Shown here piece by piece: positions 16,086 through 23,224 of a DNA stretch of 64,000 bases (its first letter is position 1; each line of letters starts with the position of its first letter). A program made the translations under genes and the position numbers. The stretch is from Silvibacterium bohemicum (GTDB taxonomy: Bacteria > Acidobacteriota > Terriglobia > Terriglobales > Acidobacteriaceae): positions 186,001 to 250,000 of the forward strand of contig NZ_LBHJ01000002.1 of NCBI RefSeq assembly GCF_001006305.1, given 5' to 3'. The notes under the pieces were generated by a model. That model ran no database searches, was not told the DNA's origin, and saw nothing but the letters and a program-made list of their open reading frames with translations.

Positions 16086-18779
16086 ATGGACCTCCCCTTC
16101 GTACGCCTGCGCCGCCTCGTTGTCTTCGCGTGTGCCGTTCTTCTGTTCACTACAGCGACGCGTCTGTTCGCCGATCCCGCGCCCTTCGATCTCACTGGAC
16201 CTAAGGTCGAGGTGAAAGTCACGCGAGGCGGGCAGACCCTGCCTGTCACGCAGGTCCCGAATCTAGCCGCCGGCGACAAGCTCTGGATTCACCCCGATTT
16301 CCCTCCCGGACAGGCCGCGCACTACCTGCTGATTGCCGCTTTTCTGCGTGGATCGACCAATCCTCCGCCGGAGGATTGGTTTTTCAAAGCCGAAACCTGG
16401 GATAAGAAGTTCACCGGCCTCGAAGTGACGGTGCCCGAAGGCGCGCAGCAAGTCATTGTTTTTCTCGCTCCCGAGACTGGTGGTGATTTCAAAACCCTGA
16501 TCAGTGCGGTCCGCGGCCGTCCCGGAGCTTTCGTTCGCGCCTCCCAGGACCTCAACCAGGCCAACCTCGACCGCTCGCGTCTGGATGTCTATCTCGCCGC
16601 TGTCCGCAGGATCAATTCGACCGATCCCAGCCAGCTCAAGGACGCGACGCCGTTGCTGGCCCGCAGCCTGAACGTAGAGCTGGATAAGAAATGCCTCGAT
16701 CTGGACTCGGATCTGCAGGCCTCGTGCCTGACCCAGAAGCAGGATGGCCTGATCCTCAACGACGGCCACAGCATGTCGATTGTCGATGCGCTCACCTCCG
16801 GCCCGGCCGGCGATCTCGCCCTCCAGGCCAGCTACACGCCGCAGGCCAATTACGGCTACTACAGCCCATATATCGCCTCGGTTGCCGACATCGCCCGCAT
16901 CCTGGACTCGTTTCACACCGCGCAGTACCAGTACATTCCTGCCCTCGCCGCGCTCGAAGGCGGGGCGTTGGAGCTCAAGCTCAACACTCCGCCGTCCTTC
17001 CACAATCCGAAGTCGGTAATCGTCATTGCTCTTCCGGCAGTCGAGTCCTCGCAACCCCCGCCGCTGCACCCGATCGATGAAAAGCAGGTATTCTGCGCCG
17101 AGAAAAGCGATCTCATCCTGCCTGTCGATGGCGCGCCGCTGGTCTTCTCCACAAAGTACGCCCACGACCTGGTTCTGCATCTGGAAGCCGGCGGCAAAAC
17201 CGCCGATCTGCCGTTGACCCCGCAAGCCGTCAAAGGCGGATTCGGCGTCGACACCAAGCCGCTGGCTGGAACCGTGCTCGGCTCCGACACCGAGGCATCT
17301 GTTCGAGGACAATGGGGCTTCGAGCCGTTCACCGGCCCCAAGTTTCATCTCCAGGGAGCCCGCGAGCAGAAGTGGCAGATCGCCTCGGCCGACCAGAACG
17401 CTCTGGTCGTCGGACGCGACGACACCATTCATCTCGAAGCCCAGGACGCGAGCTGCATCGATTCCATTCAATACAAGGACGCGCAAGGCAAAGACCAGAA
17501 GGCCGATTGGAAGCTCGACAAGCCGAATTCGGTCGAAGTCAAACTGCCTCTCAAGGATGCGAAACCCGGTGACCTAACCTTGGTTGTCAAGCAGGCAGGG
17601 TTGGACAAGCCGGTGGATATTCAGGCGCACACTTTTTCCGAGGCCGGACATCTGGAAAGCTTCACCCTCCATGCCGGCGACACCAGCGGCTTGCTCAAGG
17701 GCAGCCGTCTGGACGAAGTCGCCAGCCTCTCGGTGAAAGGCATCAAATTTCAGCCGGGCAAACTCTCCAGCTCGCAGGGCAGCGACGAGCTTCCGATGGC
17801 GGCGCAGGATGCCAAGGCCAGCCAGACTTTAACCTCTGGCCAGCAATTGCAGGGAACCGCAACTCTGAAAGACGGCCGCACCGCGGACCTGCAGGTGATC
17901 GTCGATGCAGCGCGCCCCTCAGTCGCCCTGATCGGAAAGAACATCGAATCCGGAGACAGCTCCGCGAGCAATATCGAGCTCGCCAATCAGGATGAGGTCC
18001 CGCAGAATGCCAAGCTGGTCTTCTCCATCAAGGCCAAGTCGCCGGCCGAGTTCAAGCGCGAGGACAAGGTGGAAGTAGCCACCGGTGACGATTCCTATTC
18101 GACGGTCCTCAGCATGGGTGACAGCACCCTGACGTTGCAGGATGCAAGCACAGCATTAGCAACCCTCGACCCCGCCAAAGTCTTCGGCGGATCGGCTTTC
18201 GGGCCGCTGCGCTTCCGTATCATCGATGCCGACGGCACCAAAGGAGATTGGCAACCGCTGGCCACGCTGGTAAGGCTGCCGCAGTTCCAGTCGTTGAAAT
18301 GCCCTGCAGCCGCGGACCAGCCCTGCAAACTCTCCGGCGCGAATCTCTTTCTGGTCGACGCCGTCTCCGGGGATTCGCAATTTGCGCATCCCGTACAGGT
18401 CCCCGATGGCTTCCCCGGCAGCGTCCTGCCCGTACCTCACCCCAGCAGCGGCGAGCTCTTTGTAAAGCTGCGCGATGACCCGTCGGTGGTGAACCAGGTC
18501 AAGCTGACTGCGGAAAATGTAGGACCGCCGGCTCCGGCGCCCACTCAGCCTGATGTCAATCCGATCCATCCGGTGCAGAGCCCCGACGGCAAGCCGCGCC
18601 CCGACTACACTAGGCCAAGCGCATCCTCTCCTGCCGCGCCAGCGAACAACGTTCCCGCCAACCCTGCGCCGGACAACCAGCCGCCCGCGTCTGCCACACC
18701 GCCGCCGCAAGCGGCCACGCAATCGCCTGACGCGAATACCTCGCCGGCTGCAGCTCCGTCGGCGCAACCAAACCGCTAA
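16086..18779 (+). CDS. Large secreted protein of unknown function with proline-rich tail
   Basis: An 897-residue protein with a signal peptide (about residues 1-29, ending RLFA). The body has the high Asp/Lys/Gly and alternating hydrophobic pattern of stacked beta-sandwich domains, but I see no enzyme motif. The last 90 residues are a Pro/Ala/Ser/Gln tail as found on cell-surface or periplasm-spanning proteins. Two cysteines pairs (near residues 200-215 and 738-745) may form disulfides. It stands alone between ctaG and eutB, with its own gap on each side. I do not recognise the family and assign no function. Confidence 0.7.
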   Translation: MDLPFVRLRRLVVFACAVLLFTTATRLFADPAPFDLTGPKVEVKVTRGGQTLPVTQVPNLAAGDKLWIHPDFPPGQAAHYLLIAAFLRGSTNPPPEDWFFKAETWDKKFTGLEVTVPEGAQQVIVFLAPETGGDFKTLISAVRGRPGAFVRASQDLNQANLDRSRLDVYLAAVRRINSTDPSQLKDATPLLARSLNVELDKKCLDLDSDLQASCLTQKQDGLILNDGHSMSIVDALTSGPAGDLALQASYTPQANYGYYSPYIASVADIARILDSFHTAQYQYIPALAALEGGALELKLNTPPSFHNPKSVIVIALPAVESSQPPPLHPIDEKQVFCAEKSDLILPVDGAPLVFSTKYAHDLVLHLEAGGKTADLPLTPQAVKGGFGVDTKPLAGTVLGSDTEASVRGQWGFEPFTGPKFHLQGAREQKWQIASADQNALVVGRDDTIHLEAQDASCIDSIQYKDAQGKDQKADWKLDKPNSVEVKLPLKDAKPGDLTLVVKQAGLDKPVDIQAHTFSEAGHLESFTLHAGDTSGLLKGSRLDEVASLSVKGIKFQPGKLSSSQGSDELPMAAQDAKASQTLTSGQQLQGTATLKDGRTADLQVIVDAARPSVALIGKNIESGDSSASNIELANQDEVPQNAKLVFSIKAKSPAEFKREDKVEVATGDDSYSTVLSMGDSTLTLQDASTALATLDPAKVFGGSAFGPLRFRIIDADGTKGDWQPLATLVRLPQFQSLKCPAAADQPCKLSGANLFLVDAVSGDSQFAHPVQVPDGFPGSVLPVPHPSSGELFVKLRDDPSVVNQVKLTAENVGPPAPAPTQPDVNPIHPVQSPDGKPRPDYTRPSASSPAAPANNVPANPAPDNQPPASATPPPQAATQSPDANTSPAAAPSAQPNR

Positions 18780-18790
18780 TCGAGGACCCG

Positions 18791-18835
18791 CAGGGTGCCC
18801 CATCCTTCGCCGTCTTATGGCGAAAGGTGGGAGCC
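18791..18835. repeat. Divergent copy of the GTGCCCCA...TGGGG palindrome family
   Basis: The sequence begins GGGTGCCCCATC, like the copies at 37.2 and 45.1 kb, and forms an imperfect hairpin centred on GTCTTA (perfect core TTCGCC with GGCGAA). It lies 12 bp after the stop of the 897-aa gene and could act as its terminator. Confidence 0.55.
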
Positions 18836-18902
18836 CCCGCAACGCCGCACTGAAATAACTGTCTACTGAGGTGCCGATGGACGAAGAACCTCAACCGGCC
18901 GG

Positions 18903-18977
18903 TTTTCGCTAACCGGACTTCAGCTAACCGCTTCTCAGCTACCCGCCTCTAAGCGACCCGCCCTCAGCCGCACCTGT
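18903..18977. repeat. Five degenerate 15-bp tandem units upstream of eutB
   Basis: Units at 18903, 18918, 18933, 18948 and 18963 share a CTxAGCxAACCGC-like core (e.g. CTTCAGCTAACCGCT, TCTCAGCTACCCGCC). The array ends 26 bp before the eutB start, where promoter and operator elements would be expected. Confidence 0.7.
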
Positions 18978-19003
18978 GGTAGAAAGCTGGAAGACACCCA
19001 GCC

Positions 19004-20359
19004 ATGGCATACCGGCACACCATCCGCGGCGTCACCTACCTCTTCGATGACCTGCGCACGCTGCTGGCCAAGGCCACACCGCCGCGCAGCGGAGATGAAC
19101 TGGCCGGCATCGCCGCGTCGACCGCTTCCGAACGCGTCGCGGCGCAGATGGCTCTGGCCGATCTTCCGCTCTCCGCATTTCTGAACGAGGCGGTCATTCC
19201 CTACGAGAACGACGAGGTCACCCGCCTCATCCTCGACTCTCACAATGCTGCTGCCTTCGCGCCCATCGCGGCTTTCACCGTCGGCGAGCTGCGCGACTGG
19301 CTATTATCCGAGCAGGCGACCGGCGAGTTGCTCTCCTCTCTGGCATTCGCCTTTACGCCGGAGATGGCCGCCGCTGTTTCGAAGCTCATGCGCCTGCAGG
19401 ACCTGGTTCTGGTGGCGCGCAAGATCCGCGTGATCACGAAATTTCGCACTACCGTCGGCTTGCCCGGAACGCTTTGCTCGCGCTTGCAGCCAAATCATCC
19501 AACCGACGATCCCACAGGCATCGCCGCGTCGATGCTAGATGGCCTGTTGCTGGGCGCGGGCGATGCCGTGATCGGCATCAATCCCGTCTCTGACAGCGTG
19601 GCCAGCGTCACCACGCTGCTATCCATGATCGATCGCGTGCGCGAACGTTATCGGATACCGACGCAAAGCTGCGTGCTGGCCCACATCACCACGCAGCTGC
19701 GCGCGCTCGAGCGTGGAGCGCCGGTCGATCTCATCTTCCAATCGATCGCCGGAACCGAGCAGGCCAACACCTCGTTCGGAGTGAATCTCAAGCTGCTCGA
19801 TGAAGCCTATGCCGCAGGGCTCTCTCTCCGTCGCGGCGAGTCACAAGAGGGAAGTCCCAACATCATGTACTTCGAGACCGGTCAGGGAAGCGCACTCTCA
19901 GCGAATGCGCATCATGGAGTCGATCAGCAGACATGCGAGGCCCGTGCCTATGCCGTGGCCCGCAGATACAAGCCGATGCTGGTCAACACCGTCGTCGGCT
20001 TCATCGGGCCGGAGTATTTGTACGATGGCAAGCAGATTCTGCGCGCGGCGCTCGAAGATCACTTCTGCGGCAAGCTACTTGGCCTGCCCATGGGCTGCGA
20101 CGTCTGCTACACCACACACGCCGAAGCCAACGATGACGACACCGACGCCATCATGACCATGCTCGGCGTCGCAGGCGTGAACTACATCATGGGCGTGCCC
20201 GGCGCCGACGACGTGATGCTTAATTACCAGAGCACCTCGTTTCACGACATCGCCTATCTCCGCTCCGCGCTCAAGATGCGGCCCGCTCCGGAGTTCGAAG
20301 CATGGCTCGAACGCGGGTTACAAAACGAACTGTCGCTCGCCGGTCTGCTCAGCGCATGA
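19004..20359 (+). CDS. eutB: Ethanolamine ammonia-lyase large subunit
   Basis: A 451-residue protein, the normal size of EutB, which forms the TIM-barrel catalytic core of the adenosylcobalamin-dependent lyase that turns ethanolamine into acetaldehyde and ammonia. Family segments include FRTTVGLPGTLCSRLQPNHP, GLLLGAGDAVIGINPVSDS, FQSIAGTEQANTSFGVN, YFETGQGSALSANAHHGVDQ and LGLPMGCDVCYTTHAEAND, which contains the substrate- and cofactor-contacting residues. The stop overlaps eutC. No microcompartment shell genes, aldehyde dehydrogenase or reactivase are nearby, so acetaldehyde handling must be encoded elsewhere. Confidence 0.96.
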   Translation: MAYRHTIRGVTYLFDDLRTLLAKATPPRSGDELAGIAASTASERVAAQMALADLPLSAFLNEAVIPYENDEVTRLILDSHNAAAFAPIAAFTVGELRDWLLSEQATGELLSSLAFAFTPEMAAAVSKLMRLQDLVLVARKIRVITKFRTTVGLPGTLCSRLQPNHPTDDPTGIAASMLDGLLLGAGDAVIGINPVSDSVASVTTLLSMIDRVRERYRIPTQSCVLAHITTQLRALERGAPVDLIFQSIAGTEQANTSFGVNLKLLDEAYAAGLSLRRGESQEGSPNIMYFETGQGSALSANAHHGVDQQTCEARAYAVARRYKPMLVNTVVGFIGPEYLYDGKQILRAALEDHFCGKLLGLPMGCDVCYTTHAEANDDDTDAIMTMLGVAGVNYIMGVPGADDVMLNYQSTSFHDIAYLRSALKMRPAPEFEAWLERGLQNELSLAGLLSA

Positions 20360-21129
20360 AAGAGATTGGGAAACGCGATTCACCGCCTGTGCCCGACCGG
20401 AGCTCCTTGCGCGCACATACGCCCGCTCGTGTCGCACTGAGAACAGCCGGAAGCAGCCTGGCGACGGCTGAGATCCTCGACCTGAACCTCTGCCTTGCCG
20501 AAGCCCGCGACGCTGTCCACTCCACGCTGAGCACCGCGTCGCTAATGCCGCTACTCCGCGAGCGGGGATGGAGCCCGATCCTCCTGAAGAGCGCCGCACG
20601 AGATCGCCATGAGTACCTGCGCAGGCCGGATCTCGGCCGCAAATTGAGCGCGGAATCGCGGAGCCTTCTCGATCGAAATTCCAGCGCCGGAAGTGCAAAC
20701 GATCTGGTGATCGTCATCGCCGATGGCCTCTCCGCTATCGCCGTCGAACGCCATACGGTCCCATTGCTCGATGCGCTGACTCCGCTATGGCTGGGCGCAG
20801 CGCATGCGCCGGTCATCATCGCAGAGCAGGCGCGCGTTGCCATCGGAGACGAGATCGGAGAGCTGCTGCAGGCGCGCCTCACGCTGCTGCTTATCGGCGA
20901 ACGGCCCGGTCTCAGCTCGCCTGATTCGCTAGGCGCGTATATCACCTGGGCTCCGCGCATCGGCCGCACCGACGCCGAACGCAATTGCATCTCGAACATC
21001 CGGCCCGAAGGATTAAGTTACGCCGATGCCGCCGCCAGAATCGCGCATTACCTCAAGGCGGCCACGCAAAGGCAGCTCACCGGAGTCGCATTGAAGGACG
21101 ACAGCCTGTTCTTACCGGATGAGGCGTAG
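20356..21129 (+). CDS. eutC: Ethanolamine ammonia-lyase small subunit
   Basis: A 257-residue protein. Recognisable parts are RTAGSSLATAEILDLNLCLA, VIVIADGLSAIAVERH (shown as two hallmark stretches), LLLIGERPGLSSPDSLGAYI and RNCISNIRPEGLSY, the B12-side surface of EutC. ATG 20356 overlaps the eutB stop (ATGA), so the subunits are translationally coupled; starts further upstream lie inside eutB. The first 25 residues are longer and more basic than usual for the family. It binds adenosylcobalamin together with EutB. Confidence 0.95.
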   Translation: MKEIGKRDSPPVPDRSSLRAHTPARVALRTAGSSLATAEILDLNLCLAEARDAVHSTLSTASLMPLLRERGWSPILLKSAARDRHEYLRRPDLGRKLSAESRSLLDRNSSAGSANDLVIVIADGLSAIAVERHTVPLLDALTPLWLGAAHAPVIIAEQARVAIGDEIGELLQARLTLLLIGERPGLSSPDSLGAYITWAPRIGRTDAERNCISNIRPEGLSYADAAARIAHYLKAATQRQLTGVALKDDSLFLPDEA

Positions 21130-21212
21130 ATGGGATAGCCGGACGCGCGCCTGATCTGCGGATCGGCGTGAAGGCTTTCGGATCGTCCATCAGGCATACT
21201 GAGAAGAGACCT

Positions 21213-22007
21213 ATGCTTCCCGTTCTGTCTCCCGCTCAAGCGCTCGAATCGCGCCTTGCCCCGCTTCGCGACCGCCTCGCAAGACACCCGCTCTACGCCA
21301 GCATCCGCAGCATGGACCATCTCCGAATTTTTATGGAGTCGCATGTCTTCGCGGTGTGGGATTTCATGTCGCTGCTCAAGGCTCTGCAGAACGAGCTCAC
21401 CTGCGTCCGCGTGCCGTGGGTTCCGAATGAAAGCTCTGCAAGCCGTCGCTTCATCAATGCCATCGTTTTGGACGAAGAGAGCGACGAATACGAAGGCCGC
21501 ACGGTAAGCCACTTCGAGTTGTATATCGAAGCTATGCGCGAATGCGGCGCCGATACCGGCCCCGTCCTGCAGCTTCTAAACAAATTATCTGAAGGCAGCG
21601 AATTGAGCGACGCGCTCAACGGCGTTGAAGCTCCCGTAACCGCAAAAGACTTTGTAGCTTCCACCTTCGTCGTCATCGCGGAAGGCAGAGCCCACGCCAT
21701 TGCCGCGGCCTTTACCTTTGGCCGCGAAGATCTCATCCCGGAGATGTTCCGCGGCCTGGTTCGCGAGATGAACGGTCAGCTCTCCGGCCGCCTGCAAAAA
21801 TTTATCTGGTATCTGGAGCGCCACATCGAGCTCGATGGAGAGGATCACGGCCCGCTGGCTCTACGCATGATCGAAGACCTGTGCGGCGACGACGCCAAGC
21901 GTTGGTCCGAAGCGACAGAGGCGGCCGAAGCCGCCCTCGCCGCGCGTCTGAAGCTGTGGGATGGAATCCTTGCTGAAATCGCAGAGCGCGGAGTGAAGCC
22001 AGCTTAA
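21213..22007 (+). CDS. DUF3050 family protein (heme-oxygenase-like fold)
   Basis: A 264-residue, mostly helical protein that matches DUF3050 in length and motifs (MESHVFAVWDFMSLLKALQN, the VPNESSASRRFINAIVLDEE region, HFELYIEAM, FVVIAEGRAHAIAAAFTFG, LERHIELDGEDHGP). The spaced His and Glu residues suggest a metal or heme-oxygenase-like site. ATG 21213 has GAGAAGAGA upstream. It follows eutC by about 80 bp on the same strand and may be co-transcribed. A link to ethanolamine use is unproven. Confidence 0.82.
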   Translation: MLPVLSPAQALESRLAPLRDRLARHPLYASIRSMDHLRIFMESHVFAVWDFMSLLKALQNELTCVRVPWVPNESSASRRFINAIVLDEESDEYEGRTVSHFELYIEAMRECGADTGPVLQLLNKLSEGSELSDALNGVEAPVTAKDFVASTFVVIAEGRAHAIAAAFTFGREDLIPEMFRGLVREMNGQLSGRLQKFIWYLERHIELDGEDHGPLALRMIEDLCGDDAKRWSEATEAAEAALAARLKLWDGILAEIAERGVKPA

Positions 22008-22024
22008 GCTTATGCCGGCTTCAC
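21993..22024. terminator. Imperfect hairpin between convergent genes
   Basis: Arms 21993-22003 and 22014-22024 pair over 11 bp with one mismatch. The left arm overlaps the stop codon of the DUF3050 gene. No T tract follows on the plus strand. Confidence 0.4.
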
Positions 22025-22033
22025 CCGCAGCTT

Positions 22034-22654
22034 TTATTGAGTGGAAGTATCGTTCGCAGGCTGTACGCTTCCCACCTGCCAACCGTTGGTCGATTTCACC
22101 AGATTCGCAGTAGCGATCTGCTGTCCCGAGGTATCGGTCGCAACCTTCGGAAATGCAGTCTTCATCTCCGTGGAATTAGCCCAATCCGGCACGCCGGCCA
22201 CATCGTAGTGATAGGTCACGGAGTACTGCGTCGCGTCGGCGTTGTCGCTCGGCGTATAACTATCCACATTGGTCACTTCGCGGTGACCGAAGCAGAAATT
22301 GCCATAGCCCGGCTGCGTCTGGTCAGCGGTCCAAGTCGAACGGCCCTTGTCCGAGAGGTCATAATCGTTGACCTGCTTCGACCCGATCAGGAAGCGCTTC
22401 TTCTCCGCCGACTTCCTCACCAGTAGGCCAGCATCGGTCAGTGCGTCGAAGCCCTTGGTCTGTTCGTCGTTCGAGGTATCGGCCTGAACAGGAAACTTGA
22501 TCGGGCTCGACCACACGCATGCCTGTCGTGAGCTGTAGTAATCGTTGATCGCCGACTTGAATGCACCCTTGTCGACGGTGTTGGTCTTGCGGCACCCTGC
22601 TGCGAATACCATTGCACCGCATACTGCCAGGCCCAAAACATGTTTTGCTTGCAT
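22034..22654 (-). CDS. Lipoprotein of unknown function
   Basis: A 206-residue protein with a type II signal peptide (lipobox FAAGC, Cys near residue 21) and GAGGAG eight bases before ATG 22654. The mature part has small mixed alpha/beta segments (e.g. FDALTDAGLLVRK, a winged-helix-like stretch, and VTYHYDVAGVPDWA). The longer upstream frame is rejected because it would place the lipobox too far inside. It is probably anchored in a membrane facing the periplasm. It diverges from the BlaI-type repressor. No family is recognised. Confidence 0.7.
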   Translation of the reverse strand: MQAKHVLGLAVCGAMVFAAGCRKTNTVDKGAFKSAINDYYSSRQACVWSSPIKFPVQADTSNDEQTKGFDALTDAGLLVRKSAEKKRFLIGSKQVNDYDLSDKGRSTWTADQTQPGYGNFCFGHREVTNVDSYTPSDNADATQYSVTYHYDVAGVPDWANSTEMKTAFPKVATDTSGQQIATANLVKSTNGWQVGSVQPANDTSTQ

Positions 22655-22790
22655 CCAGAGAATCTCCTCGCAAGCTAAGATGCAAAAGTTCCCATCGGAC
22701 ACGCAGACATGGCCGCTTTATCTTCTCTTCGCCGAATTTAGCCCCAAAAAGAATTCTTTCGAAAAGGGCTTGCCAGTCCTCGGGACCCAT

Positions 22791-22827
22791 GTGTTACATT
22801 GGGTAACACTATGGCGAGTAACGTTAC
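22791..22827. promoter_or_regulatory. Double palindrome over the repressor start: likely BlaI-type operator
   Basis: Two inverted repeats share GTTAC/GTAAC half-sites: GTGTTAC-5 nt-GTAACAC (22791-22809) and the perfect 10-mer GTAACGTTAC (22818-22827). The repressor ATG (22811) lies between them. Centres are about 22 bp apart, two helical turns, suiting two dimers on one face. It resembles autoregulated BlaI/MecI operators in layout. Confidence 0.6.
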
Positions 22828-23224
22828 AGAAAGTCACGACAACAGCGCCCACGATCCGGCCGACCTGGGGGAGCTGGAACGCGAGATCATGCAGCTGGTC
22901 TGGCAGCACAGCACCATGACCGCGGAAGAAGTGCGCGAGCGGATGGAGCGTCCATTGAAGGATTCGACCATCCGCACCGTGCTGCGCCGCCTGGAAGAGA
23001 AAGGATATGTCACGCACACCGTCGACAATCGCACCTTCCACTACCAGCCGGCCGAGCCGCGGCAGGTGGTGGCGGGCAGGGCCGTGAAGCGGATCGTGGA
23101 CTGGTTCTGTGATGGGTCGGTTGAAGATTTGTTGGTGGGCATGGTGGATTCGAAGGTGCTGGACCGCAAGGAACTGCAGCGGCTGGCAGAACGTATTGCA
23201 GCAGCGAAGAAGGGAAAAAAGTGA
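22811..23224 (+). CDS. BlaI/MecI/CopY-family transcriptional repressor
   Basis: A 137-residue winged-helix repressor of normal BlaI length. LGELEREIMQLVWQHSTMTA leads into EEVRERM and STIRTVLRRLEEKGYV (recognition helix), then the wing HTVDNRTFHYQPA; the C-terminal third is the dimerisation and protease-cleavage region. ATG 22811 is preferred; a TTG at 22799 would extend it through the operator palindrome. No Shine-Dalgarno sequence is seen. Its stop overlaps the M56 gene, so the two form a repressor-sensor pair. Confidence 0.9.
   Translation: MASNVTESHDNSAHDPADLGELEREIMQLVWQHSTMTAEEVRERMERPLKDSTIRTVLRRLEEKGYVTHTVDNRTFHYQPAEPRQVVAGRAVKRIVDWFCDGSVEDLLVGMVDSKVLDRKELQRLAERIAAAKKGKK

Noticed and set aside
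18780-19003. Adenosylcobalamin riboswitch before eutB
   Set aside because: I looked for a B12-box-like sequence upstream of the B12-dependent enzyme and found only the 15-bp repeats and a palindrome.
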